Assembly (NCBI RefSeq): GCF_001704155.1 | Contig: NZ_CP016294.1 | Span: 3,965,501-4,029,500, forward strand | Source of the DNA: Stenotrophomonas rhizophila | GTDB lineage: Bacteria > Pseudomonadota > Gammaproteobacteria > Xanthomonadales > Xanthomonadaceae | DNA: 64,000 nt | Direction: 5' to 3' | Shown here: positions 44,529 through 53,926 of the stretch, piece after piece | Numbering within the stretch: the first letter of the stretch is position 1 | Layout: every line of letters begins with the position of its first letter | The notes under the pieces: generated by a model | Database searches by the model: none | The model's input: only the letters and a program-made list of their open reading frames with translations | What the model was told of the DNA's origin: nothing | Translations under genes and position numbers: made by a program

Positions 44529-47500
44529 TTGCAGGCCGCAGGTCGCCTGGCGACCGCGTCCTTCGCTGCCGCCGGCGCACCGGACGCAACGCAGCACCGC
44601 TGCGTTCCCGTCCAGCTGTACAACACGACATCGCACCCTGCGACGGATCGCTGCCGACCGGATGCCCCGCTGCCGCACACGTTGACGCGGCTCCTGCGCC
44701 GATGCCCACTGCTGCCGTCGGAGCTCGCCCTGCTGGAAGCCCGCCTGCTGGCCCTGCTGGTCGACGCAACACCGGATGAGCTTGCTGCGCACCTTGCCCA
44801 GGCCGTACGGGACACACCCGTAGCAGCGCGCCGGCCTGCGCTGTTGCAGGCCATGGCCGGTTGGCAAGCGGCACCCTCGCCTGCGCCCGATGCGTGGCAC
44901 CGGGAGTGCACGCAGGTGGTCGCTGCCATCGTCAGCGGCCTGGGCCGCCTGCAGTGCCGGCGTGCCGCGGGCATCGCCCTGCACGGCATCGCCAACCTGG
45001 CACTCGGGCCGCAGGGCGCCCAGCTGCTGACCTGGACCCAGCAGGCCAGTGCGCTGCCCCGCCTGCTGCAGGAAGGAACCGCGCTGCCCTGGCTGTGCTG
45101 GCTCAGCCAGCTTCCGCTGCCGACGTTGCGCGGCGGTGCCTGGGTGGAGGCGTTGATCGCGGCGTTTCCCACCTGGCTGGAGGCACTGCTGCAGCAGGCC
45201 GATGCCGCGCACGCGTCCCTCCACGCTCGGCTGCAGTTGCCCGCCTCGCCCCTGCGCCTGGCGCTGCTCGCTACCGCGTGGGCACTGTGGTTCCAGCAGC
45301 GCCCGGGCGACCGGCCCGGCACGCGCACCGGGCAACGGATTGCCACGCTTCCAGGCGTGCTGGAACAGCTCGACCTGCTCGGCACCGGCGCACGTCGTCT
45401 CTGTACGCCCGTGGCTGACGCCACGGCGCTGGCGCCACTGGAACGGGCGATGCAGCGCCTGCCCGCTGCGGCGTCGGGGGCGGACACCACCCGCCTGCTG
45501 GCACCGACCCTGCCGGTTGCGGTCGCTGCGGCGGCGGTGCTTCCTGCCATCGCCGCTGCGCACCCGCAGCGACGCACGGTGGCCGTCTTCGGTACGCTGG
45601 CGGCGGCGGCACTGGGGGGCGGCCTGGTGGCATGGTCGCGGAATCCGTCGCCTGCCGTCGCGACGGCGGGCACGACGCCACGCGCGGTTGCGCACTCCCG
45701 CCGCGCGTCAAGCGGGTCCGACACCGGGCCACGCGACGATGCAGGCCTGCAGGACCAGGCAATGCTGCTGGAGGCGTTATGGACGCTGCGCGATACCGCC
45801 TCGGCGGCCGGGACCGCGAGCCTCCCGGAGCACGCGTTCGCACCTGTCGAAGGTTCGCCGTTTGCGTTTGCCGTGCGCGCGGTCCGCCAGCAGCTGATGT
45901 GGCTTTACCGGCAGGACGATTTCCTGCAGACCCTGTATGACGAACGCACTCCTCCTTCTTCGCTCGTGGTCGCCAATGGCAGCCTGAGCGGAACGCGTGC
46001 CACCTCCGGCATGCGGGTCGTGCTGCATGGGCAGCCGGATGCGCCAGAGCGCATCCTCTGGTCCTCGCCCACCGAAACGATGTTGAACGACCTGCAGCGC
46101 GCCGTGCGCGAGGCGGGCGGCTGCTTCGACAACGCCGTCAGCGCGCGCCTGGCCTGTGCACTGGGCTTCTATCTCGACCAGGACATGCACGCCGCGGATT
46201 ACGCGCCGGCCCTGCTCGACCCGCTCATCCAGCGGCTTGAGCACCGCCTGCAGCAGCAGCCGGACGGACACATCCGCGCGACCAACGAAACCAGCACGCT
46301 GTTGCGGCTGAAGCAGCAGGTCCACGTGCTGAAGGCGATCCCGATCCGCGGCATGGAACCCACATGGTCCAGCTGGCGACCGGATCCCCGCTCACACCTG
46401 GGCCACAATGCCGCGCTGGCACGCAGCGTGCTGCTGCAGCTGTCGCAGCACCCGGAGGTGATCGCGTTGTGCTGGCATCACCATGTCGATCCCACCCAGC
46501 TGGAGTATCCCGCGCACGGCCCGGTGCGCGCCCGTGCCCTCCAGGGCACGCGCATGGCGACATTGTTCGAGGCCGGCCAGCCACCGGCGGCGCTGGCCCC
46601 GCTCGACACGATGCTGCGCGGCATCGCCACGCTGCTGCACGCGCCGGTGCGCTCGGACGGTCGGCTTCGGGTGCCGGAGATGCTGGCCTACTACGCCGCG
46701 CCGCTGCCTGCGGTTCCGATGGACGATGCGCAGTTCGACGACTGCCTGGCTGCGCTCGACCGGCAGCTCGCACCCGCGCGTCCAGGCACCCCCGCAACCG
46801 CGCGACTGGAGGTCGAGTGGGACGACCGCAGCGACTCCCCGCCACAGCAGGATCACCAGCGCCTGCTGGATCGGTTGTGGGAGCGCTTCGACAGCGCACC
46901 GGCCACGTGGGACGACGCACTCGCGCACCAGGGCATGCTACCCGCCGACGGGTCGCCACTGCATGCCGCATGGCAGGCCGGGCAGCAGCGGCTGCAGCAG
47001 GTGTTCGAGCAACCCGGGGTGTGGCTGGCGATGCGACAGGCCAATGCGACCTTCCATTCCCTGCGCGTGGGCGCCGACGGCATCACCGCACGCGTGCGCG
47101 GCTCGGGTCGCAGCGTGGTGATCGCCGACGGCCTGACCGACCCGCTACCCGGGCTGCTGCTGGACCAGCTCGACGCCTTGTACCGGATCACGGATCGCCT
47201 GGGACGCTTCTCTCCCGGCACAGCCGTGCCCCTGATCAACGCGCTGCAGTTCCATGGCGCGCTTCCCGCCCCTGCCCAGCTGCCGTGCCCAGCCCCGGTA
47301 GCGTGCACCCAGGCGCAGCTGCTGGAGGCCATCGCCCGTGTCCACGCGAGCTGGCAGCGCCGCGCCGGCCCGCTGCCGCCGTGGCGGCAGGCCAGCAACG
47401 AACTCCAGGACCTGGGCCGCTTGCTTGCGCGGCGCGCCGATGCGGCCACGGTCGTCCATCGCCCCGCGCTGGGCACCGCCACGGCAACCACGCTACAGGC

Positions 47501-50486
47501 GGCCCTGCCGGCATTCGCGCGCCTCATCGCGGACCCGGCGATGCTCGAACTGCTCCAGCGCGAGCACCTCCCGCCACGGTGGATGTCGGTGGATGCGGAC
47601 GGATCGCTGCGGGTGCAGGACGCGGCAGGTACGCTGCACCTGTTCAACCAGACCCGGTTACTGGACGCGCTGCCCCTCGCACCCTGGGGCGCACTGCGCG
47701 AGGTGGCCGGCCAGCTGGGCGGCGTGGTCCGTTCCGATGGCCGGGCCAACGCCTCTGACGTACTTGCCGTACATGGTGGCTGTGGGCCGCGCGAGGCCGG
47801 CCACCTTGATGGCCCTGCGCGATGCGTGGAACGCCTGCTCGGCGAACTGAGGCTGGGCATGCGCGCCGACCTGCTGCACGCGGCGGACACGTTGGACGCA
47901 GCCGACCTGGACCAGGTAAGGCAAACCACCACCGGGTTCCTCGCCCAGCGCGCGCCTGGCGAACAGACGCTGCTGGAGTACCTGGCCCGGCCCCTGCTGC
48001 AGCAGGGCGAGATGGCCCTCGATCAGCTGCACCGCGCCAGCCACTACGTGGCCGCCATGGCCCGCACCCCGCGTGCGCTCGCCCTGCAGGCGGCGTTGCT
48101 GCGGGACCTGGGCTGGTACACGGGAAGCGATGGGGCACCGACCTCGCCGACGCTGCTGGCCAGCCTGACGCGGGTGGCGATCGTGCTCGACCTGGGCCCG
48201 CCGTCGGATCGCGATGCGCGCGTACTGCTGGGCTACCGCCTGCACAAGTATCCCAACTGGGGGCGCACCTTTGCCCAGATACGGCTCGATTTCCACGACT
48301 ACCTGCGGAGCATGGGCCGCATTCCTGCCTCGCTTCTGGACATGGCATGCACGCTGGCCCTGCAGGACCACGCGCCGGAGCTGCTGCCCGACGACGTGCC
48401 CGCCAACCTGGTGTATGGAAACACCATCGCCTCGATCAACTTCGTCAGTGGCGTGCACCTGGCCGAGCGCCTGCGGCGCGGCCTCTCGCAGCAGATGCGG
48501 TTCAGTGAGCTGCTCACCCTCTCGGCCGAGCTTGCCGGGGACGGCGCGACACCCGACCTGGTCAGGCAGCTGACCCTCGACGCACGCCGCCTGCCCACGC
48601 TGGACTGGTATGTGTACCGTCAACTGGAACAGCACGCCGCGCTTGCCTCGCCGCTGTCGCCGAGCGCACGCATCGAGGCCGCGCTGCGTGCGTTCGACCA
48701 GCGGGTGAGCGACATCGAACAGGCCATAGGCGATGTACTGGCGCCGCTGCCCTACCGCATGCCGCTGGTGGAAGCCGAAATCCGCCGGGTATTCCCACGC
48801 TTCCCTGGGGTGCTCGCCGACCAGCCGTGGAACTCCACGGAATTCCGCCTGTGCAATGACGACAACCATTTCGGGCGCAGCTTCCCGTTCCATGAAATCG
48901 TCGCTGCCGGTGTGCTGCGCGGCGGGGCCGCGGCGTGGCGGCCGTGCCGCACCTTTGTTCCCGACTCCCCGCTCAACCAGGCCCAGGGCAACCCCCGCTA
49001 CGAAGCCGCTCTGCAGACCGCTTACGCGCGGATGAAACCGGGCCTGGCCCGGCTGGCTGATATCAACGCGCGTTACCAGAAGCGCTTCGATGCTTACTTC
49101 CGCAAGGCCCGACGGGGCTACGGGGTGCTGATCGAGGAGGCGTTGTACCAGCGCCCCGAGGAAGAACGCGCGGCCCTCCTGCGCGGAGATGTGCAGGTGT
49201 TCACCCTGCGCACCCACGAACCGGAGCTGGAGGCGGGGCAGGAAACCCGCAATGACACCGATCCCTACCGGGGCCGTTTCGGCGTGGTGTACACGCTGAC
49301 GCTGGCGGGGCAGCCACGCCACTTCCAGCTGTTCCCGCTGCAGAGCAGGATCCTTCCCCTGCAGCTGGAAGGCGCGCTGCCGCTCGGCGGTGCGCTGCAG
49401 AACCGCAAGGTGCGGCTGCGCAGCGGCAACGTCGCCACGGTGCAGGTGCGCCGTGGCACCCCGTTGCCGGTGGACTGGGAGGCCTACGCCTCGGACAGGG
49501 CACCGGAAGCGGGGCGCTCCTCGGACGTGATCGTCGAGCCGCTGCTGGCGCCGCCGCCGGGCGGCGGCACCGCGCCGCGCTCGCCGTTCCATGCCCTGGT
49601 CCACCCGGTGCAGGAGGGGCTTTTCTGGCTGGACGCTGCTGCCTTCCGTCGCGAAGGCTGGGCACCCACCAGTTTCGAGGACCACCTGGAAGACTCGCCG
49701 CTGTGGCTGAAGACAGTGGACTTCGTCGTGCCGTTCGTCGAGAACGTGCGCCGCATCTCTTCGAAGAACCGCAACGAATTCGCGATGGCCGCCTTCGGGT
49801 TGTACCTGGAATCGATCATCGTGGTCGGACCGGTGATCGGCGGCGTGGCCAAGGTGCTGATGCGGCCCGGCCTGAAGATGACGATGCCGCGCTTCGCCGA
49901 GCTGTCGCGGGTGCTGGGCCGGGGCACGCTGGATGCGCTCAATCCTGCCGCAGGCAGCGTGGCACTGGTGCGGGTAGGCGTCAGCGTCGTGCAACGCACT
50001 GCGCGCGGCAACCTGCGCTTCCTGTGGTCGTTCCTGGACCCCAACCGCCCCGCGGCGCGCGCCGCGGGCGTGCGCTGGGCCATGCGCGAAGGCATGGCCA
50101 TTGCCAAGGAAGGCAGCTCGCTGGCATCGCCGCTGTACGAGATCAAGGTACGCACGGTGGACGGCATTCCCGGCGCCATGGTGTCCCCGCCGCCGGTGGC
50201 CAGCGGCAGCCGCACCCTGCACCTGGTCGACCCGGCCACGCTCACCCTGTATGGCCCGGCGCTGCAGGAGCGGCTGGGCGAAGGCGGCGGTGCCGCCGGC
50301 ATGCTGATCAAGGTCGGCGGCAGCCCGCGTACCCCGCATGTCTCACCCGGCAAGGCGCTCAAACCGATCAAACAGGGACCCAAAGCGTCCGACGAAGACA
50401 ACGGGGACGAGCTGGCACCGCTGCAGCCTCCCGTGGTCCTGCTGCCCGATCAGGGCCCCCTGGGCGTGCCCGCGGCCCGTCCATGA
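44529..50486 (+). CDS. giant uncharacterised protein, possible large toxin
   Basis: This 1,985-codon frame is one of the longest in the region, and I do not recognise a defined domain. Residues 1-320 are Leu/Ala-rich helices. Two hydrophobic segments (about 327-343, 350-370) may insert in a membrane. A soluble middle of over 1,300 residues follows. Residues about 1500-1600 (ARLADINARYQKRFDAYFRK, then RFGVVYTLTLAG) recall large dermonecrotic-toxin-like proteins of Pseudomonas; this is a weak impression. Another hydrophobic stretch (about 1751-1780) precedes a polar Pro-rich tail. No signal peptide or XVIPCD is seen. Codon use looks native. TTG at 44529 has a distant GGGGAGG (44505-44511); an in-frame CTG at 44520 is better spaced. 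Confidence 0.75.
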   Translation: MQAAGRLATASFAAAGAPDATQHRCVPVQLYNTTSHPATDRCRPDAPLPHTLTRLLRRCPLLPSELALLEARLLALLVDATPDELAAHLAQAVRDTPVAARRPALLQAMAGWQAAPSPAPDAWHRECTQVVAAIVSGLGRLQCRRAAGIALHGIANLALGPQGAQLLTWTQQASALPRLLQEGTALPWLCWLSQLPLPTLRGGAWVEALIAAFPTWLEALLQQADAAHASLHARLQLPASPLRLALLATAWALWFQQRPGDRPGTRTGQRIATLPGVLEQLDLLGTGARRLCTPVADATALAPLERAMQRLPAAASGADTTRLLAPTLPVAVAAAAVLPAIAAAHPQRRTVAVFGTLAAAALGGGLVAWSRNPSPAVATAGTTPRAVAHSRRASSGSDTGPRDDAGLQDQAMLLEALWTLRDTASAAGTASLPEHAFAPVEGSPFAFAVRAVRQQLMWLYRQDDFLQTLYDERTPPSSLVVANGSLSGTRATSGMRVVLHGQPDAPERILWSSPTETMLNDLQRAVREAGGCFDNAVSARLACALGFYLDQDMHAADYAPALLDPLIQRLEHRLQQQPDGHIRATNETSTLLRLKQQVHVLKAIPIRGMEPTWSSWRPDPRSHLGHNAALARSVLLQLSQHPEVIALCWHHHVDPTQLEYPAHGPVRARALQGTRMATLFEAGQPPAALAPLDTMLRGIATLLHAPVRSDGRLRVPEMLAYYAAPLPAVPMDDAQFDDCLAALDRQLAPARPGTPATARLEVEWDDRSDSPPQQDHQRLLDRLWERFDSAPATWDDALAHQGMLPADGSPLHAAWQAGQQRLQQVFEQPGVWLAMRQANATFHSLRVGADGITARVRGSGRSVVIADGLTDPLPGLLLDQLDALYRITDRLGRFSPGTAVPLINALQFHGALPAPAQLPCPAPVACTQAQLLEAIARVHASWQRRAGPLPPWRQASNELQDLGRLLARRADAATVVHRPALGTATATTLQAALPAFARLIADPAMLELLQREHLPPRWMSVDADGSLRVQDAAGTLHLFNQTRLLDALPLAPWGALREVAGQLGGVVRSDGRANASDVLAVHGGCGPREAGHLDGPARCVERLLGELRLGMRADLLHAADTLDAADLDQVRQTTTGFLAQRAPGEQTLLEYLARPLLQQGEMALDQLHRASHYVAAMARTPRALALQAALLRDLGWYTGSDGAPTSPTLLASLTRVAIVLDLGPPSDRDARVLLGYRLHKYPNWGRTFAQIRLDFHDYLRSMGRIPASLLDMACTLALQDHAPELLPDDVPANLVYGNTIASINFVSGVHLAERLRRGLSQQMRFSELLTLSAELAGDGATPDLVRQLTLDARRLPTLDWYVYRQLEQHAALASPLSPSARIEAALRAFDQRVSDIEQAIGDVLAPLPYRMPLVEAEIRRVFPRFPGVLADQPWNSTEFRLCNDDNHFGRSFPFHEIVAAGVLRGGAAAWRPCRTFVPDSPLNQAQGNPRYEAALQTAYARMKPGLARLADINARYQKRFDAYFRKARRGYGVLIEEALYQRPEEERAALLRGDVQVFTLRTHEPELEAGQETRNDTDPYRGRFGVVYTLTLAGQPRHFQLFPLQSRILPLQLEGALPLGGALQNRKVRLRSGNVATVQVRRGTPLPVDWEAYASDRAPEAGRSSDVIVEPLLAPPPGGGTAPRSPFHALVHPVQEGLFWLDAAAFRREGWAPTSFEDHLEDSPLWLKTVDFVVPFVENVRRISSKNRNEFAMAAFGLYLESIIVVGPVIGGVAKVLMRPGLKMTMPRFAELSRVLGRGTLDALNPAAGSVALVRVGVSVVQRTARGNLRFLWSFLDPNRPAARAAGVRWAMREGMAIAKEGSSLASPLYEIKVRTVDGIPGAMVSPPPVASGSRTLHLVDPATLTLYGPALQERLGEGGGAAGMLIKVGGSPRTPHVSPGKALKPIKQGPKASDEDNGDELAPLQPPVVLLPDQGPLGVPAARP

Positions 50487-50505
50487 GGCGGGCCGCGGCG
50501 TGGCA

Positions 50506-52956
50506 TCACGGCGCCTGGGGCGGGGCCGGATCGCGCACCAGGTGGATGTCGGTCGGCGACGACAGCGCGATACCGGCGGCGGCAAACTTCTGCAGCATCG
50601 TGAAGTACAGGTCGCTGCGTACGCCATACACCGCGCGCGGGCCGGAGGTATAGGCGAAGCTGTTGATCGCCACCTGGCCGTTGGCGATGGAATCGATGAA
50701 CACCGACGGCGCCGGGTCGGCCAGCACGCCCACATGGTCGGTGTATGCATCCAGCAGGGTCTGCCGCACCATCGCCACATCGGTACTGAGCGGCACGGTG
50801 AACTGGATCTGGATGCGCCCCTGCGCATTGCCCATCGTCATGTTGCGGATGGTCTTGGTGATCAGTTCGGAGTTGGGCACGATCAGCGTGGATTTGTCGC
50901 CCACCTGGATCTCGGTGGAACGCACGTTGATGCGCCTGATGTCGCCTTCCTGGTCGCCGAGCTTCACCCAGTCACCGATCTTCACCGGTCGTTCGGCCAG
51001 CAGGATCAGCCCGGAGACGAAGTTCTGGGTGATCGCCTGCAGGCCGAAACCAATACCCACCGACAGCGCGCTCACCACCAGCGCCAGTTTTTCGAAGCCG
51101 ATGCCGAGTGCGGTCAGGCTCCACAGCACCGCTGCGATGATGCCCAGGTAGCGGGTCACGGTGCTGATCGAATTGCGGGCGCCCGCATCCAGCTCGGTCT
51201 TGGGCAGGTAGGTGTCGGTGAGCCAGCGCTGGAACGCCTGCATCACCGCCCACACCAGCAGGAAGGCCAGCACCGCGTACAGCACGCTGCTGGGCTTGAG
51301 CACCAGGTTGTCGCCCAGGCTGATGCCCTTGGACAAGGTGTCCAGTCCGCCATACAGCGCGCTGAGATTGCCCAGTGGCGCGGTCAGTGCCATCACCGCA
51401 AGCAGGATCACGCAGATGCGCAGCCCGGCCGAGAGCAGCACACCGGCCTGCACCACCCGCGATTCGCTCAGCCCGGTGGTCAGCAGCACGGTGCGGCCGA
51501 CGCTGCTGGTCGGGCACAGCAGCCACGTGGCCAGGTCGTCGGCGAACTTCATCAGCAGTGACGCCGCCAGCAGCACCACCGCGCCCCAGACCAGCTGCTG
51601 GGCCACGAACAGCGCCAGGTTGAGGTAGCCCAGCAGCGTGGCGATCACCGCAGCGGCCACCACGATGTGCCCGGCCAGCCGTGCGACCACGATCCAGCCA
51701 CTGCGACGCGGCGGGCCCTTGGCCTTGCCGTCCGATTGCGCCTGTGCTTCGAGTTTTGCCTCCGCCTCGTCGGTCTGGCGCCGGTGCAGGCGCGCCAGCG
51801 AGACCAGGATGGCGATGATGAGCGCCATGTAGGTGATGGCGATCAGCCCGTCCACCGCCACCGTGGTGATTGCACTGGTGCGCGCGGCGCGGTTGAGCGC
51901 CATCAGCACAATGCTGATCCAGGTCAGCGCGGCAGCGCCCCACGCGTACTTGCGCAGGCGCCACGCGGCGGCGTCATCCAGGTTGAGCAGGCGCCACGAC
52001 GGGCGCTTGGGCACCAGCAGTGCCGCACTCAGCGCGGTGATGAAAGCCGCGATATAGGTGGCCACCTGGATGCTGAACACCACTTTTTCCAGCCGCGGTG
52101 GAATCGCTCCGATGGCATCCAGCGCGCCGAAGAACACCACGCAGGCCAGGCCGGGCAGCATCGTGCCCACCACCAGCAGCCACACCGCCAGGCCGGAGCG
52201 GCGCAGGCGACCGTCCGGGGCCCGTTCGGACTGCGCATAGCGGCGCCCGGCCGCACGCAGCCACAGGCGCAGCGGGAAGAACAGCAGCAGCGCCACTGCC
52301 AGGCCGGTCAGCGGCGCGGTCCAGCCATGCTGCGCGATCGCCTTGCGCGCCGTGGTTTCGGCCTGCCGGTAAATCTGCCCCAGCTCCTGCAGGTCGGCCG
52401 GCACGTCACGGGCGAATTTGCGCCACAGCGAGGGCGACAGCGGTGAGTTGACCTTGCGGGCCAGGTCCTCGCTGAGCTGGGTGACGCGCATTTTCTCGAT
52501 ATCCGCGCCCAGCTGCTTGGCATCCACCGCGAGCAGCTTGGCCCGCGCAACGGCAGCGGCGATATCGGCACGCTGCTGGGTCAGCGACCTGCGCTGCTGG
52601 GCCACTTCGCGCGCTTCCACGGTGCCTTCCGGCACCGTGCCCAACTGGGTCAGGCGGGTATCGAGCTGGTCCAGCTCCGGCTGCAGGGCGGCCTGCGCAT
52701 CGTCGGCATCGCGCTGCACGGCCATGGCCCGTTCGAACAACGGCGTGAGCGTCTCGCGGGTCTCCGCATCCGGCAATGCGGTACGGATCGCCTTGAGTTC
52801 TTTGTCGGCCTGGTTGAGCTGGGTCTTGGCCTCGGCTGCCGGATCGTCAGGCGCCTGCGCCCAGGCCCCGGGGGCCATGCACAGCCAGGTGAACAACAAC
52901 AGACCGGCCAGCGGCCGCAGCAGGGGGAAACGATGACGGAAGGACAAAACCAGCAC
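50506..52956 (-). CDS. large MscS-family mechanosensitive channel (DUF3772 type)
   Basis: This 816-residue channel of the MscS superfamily is of the long, YbiO-like kind. A signal peptide (PLAGLLLFTWLCMAPGAWAQ) leads to a periplasmic coiled-coil domain (DUF3772, residues about 35-200) and about ten membrane helices. The C-terminal MscS core has LSVGIGFGLQAITQNFVSGL (pore helix TM3) and ERPVKIGDWVKLGDQEGDI, then STLIVPNSELIT. It would release solutes on hypo-osmotic shock. The start is GTG at 52956 without a clear ribosome site. It converges with the giant gene. Confidence 0.92.
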   Translation of the reverse strand: MLVLSFRHRFPLLRPLAGLLLFTWLCMAPGAWAQAPDDPAAEAKTQLNQADKELKAIRTALPDAETRETLTPLFERAMAVQRDADDAQAALQPELDQLDTRLTQLGTVPEGTVEAREVAQQRRSLTQQRADIAAAVARAKLLAVDAKQLGADIEKMRVTQLSEDLARKVNSPLSPSLWRKFARDVPADLQELGQIYRQAETTARKAIAQHGWTAPLTGLAVALLLFFPLRLWLRAAGRRYAQSERAPDGRLRRSGLAVWLLVVGTMLPGLACVVFFGALDAIGAIPPRLEKVVFSIQVATYIAAFITALSAALLVPKRPSWRLLNLDDAAAWRLRKYAWGAAALTWISIVLMALNRAARTSAITTVAVDGLIAITYMALIIAILVSLARLHRRQTDEAEAKLEAQAQSDGKAKGPPRRSGWIVVARLAGHIVVAAAVIATLLGYLNLALFVAQQLVWGAVVLLAASLLMKFADDLATWLLCPTSSVGRTVLLTTGLSESRVVQAGVLLSAGLRICVILLAVMALTAPLGNLSALYGGLDTLSKGISLGDNLVLKPSSVLYAVLAFLLVWAVMQAFQRWLTDTYLPKTELDAGARNSISTVTRYLGIIAAVLWSLTALGIGFEKLALVVSALSVGIGFGLQAITQNFVSGLILLAERPVKIGDWVKLGDQEGDIRRINVRSTEIQVGDKSTLIVPNSELITKTIRNMTMGNAQGRIQIQFTVPLSTDVAMVRQTLLDAYTDHVGVLADPAPSVFIDSIANGQVAINSFAYTSGPRAVYGVRSDLYFTMLQKFAAAGIALSSPTDIHLVRDPAPPQAP

Positions 52957-53019
52957 CCAGGGTTCACGCGGACATGCCGGGGACTATAAACCGGGCCTCG
53001 TTCACACCGGGTATGCAAC

Positions 53020-53268
53020 TCAGTACTTCAGGCGCAGCTCCTCGACCTGCGGCTGCAGGGCCGCGTACCAGTCCTGGAATTCCTCCTCGCTGATCTCCTC
53101 CGGCGCATACACCGCGATCTCGTCCCACGCATGATCGGTCGGCAGCGGTTGGCGCGGGCCGGCCCGCAGCGAGTACGTCACGCCCTCGTGGTCCACCACA
53201 TCGTCCACCGTTTCCCACTGTGCGCGGGCGAAGCCGCTGTCGCTCTTGAGCAGGATCACCTGGTACAT
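53020..53268 (-). CDS. small acidic hypothetical protein
   Basis: This 82-residue soluble protein (MYQVILLKSDSGFARAQW, then WDEIAVYAPEEISEEEFQDW) is rich in acidic and aromatic residues. No family is recognised. A perfect GGAGG lies five bases before the ATG at 53268, which supports it as a real gene; an in-frame ATG four codons earlier overlaps that site. Confidence 0.7.
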   Translation of the reverse strand: MYQVILLKSDSGFARAQWETVDDVVDHEGVTYSLRAGPRQPLPTDHAWDEIAVYAPEEISEEEFQDWYAALQPQVEELRLKY

Positions 53269-53425
53269 CCGCACCTCCATTGAACGGGTCCGGGCCAGCA
53301 TAGCGCCGCGTCGTCGCGCCCGGCATGACGCCGCCACAACGTACCGTTCCAGCGCGCGTCGCGGCTTCACTCCGCCATGGCGGCGGCCCGGGCATGTTGG
53401 CCACCACCGCTTCGACGATGCCCAC

Positions 53426-53920
53426 ATGACCAGCCACCCCGACCTGAAGACCGTTGCCGACCTCAAGCTGCCGCGCTACCTGGGCACCTGGTACGAAATC
53501 GCCCGCCTGCCCATGAGCCACGAGCCGGTCGACTGTACCGATGTAACGGCGAACTACACCCTCATCGACGATGGCCACGTCGCCGTGGTCAACAAATGCC
53601 GCGTGGACGGTGAGATCGAAGAAGCCCACGGCGAGGCCTGCCCGGTAGACAAGGATCCCGCCCGGCTGCAGGTCACCTTCCTGCCCAAGGGGCTGCGCTG
53701 GCTTCCGTTCACCAAGGGCGACTACTGGATCATCCAGGTCGCCCCGGACTACAGCGTGGCGCTGGTCGGCAGCCCGGACCGCAAGTACCTGTGGCTGCTG
53801 GCGCGCGAGCCGCACCTGGATGCCACCACCCAGGAGCATTACCTGGCGCAGGCGCGCCAGCAGGGCTTCGACCTGACCCCGCTGATCCACACCCCGCAGA
53901 CCGGCCGCCCGACCGCCTGA
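53426..53920 (+). CDS. blc: lipocalin (Blc-like)
   Basis: This 164-residue lipocalin of the bacterial Blc/ApoD type binds small hydrophobic ligands. The GxW motif is LGTWYEIARLPMSHE near residue 20, followed by VTANYTLIDDGHVAVVNKC, YWIIQVAPDYSVALVGSPDR and YLWLLAREP. Unlike E. coli Blc there is no lipoprotein signal at the chosen start, so it may stay in the cytoplasm. It lies six bases before the FAD oxidoreductase gene, so they form an operon. Confidence 0.88.
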   Translation: MTSHPDLKTVADLKLPRYLGTWYEIARLPMSHEPVDCTDVTANYTLIDDGHVAVVNKCRVDGEIEEAHGEACPVDKDPARLQVTFLPKGLRWLPFTKGDYWIIQVAPDYSVALVGSPDRKYLWLLAREPHLDATTQEHYLAQARQQGFDLTPLIHTPQTGRPTA

Positions 53921-53926
53921 TCCCCA

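Noticed and set aside
47658..50339. 893-codon leftward frame opposite the giant gene
   Set aside because: Composition is that of a reversed-strand shadow, while the rightward frame is longer and has sensible hydrophobic and charged patterning.
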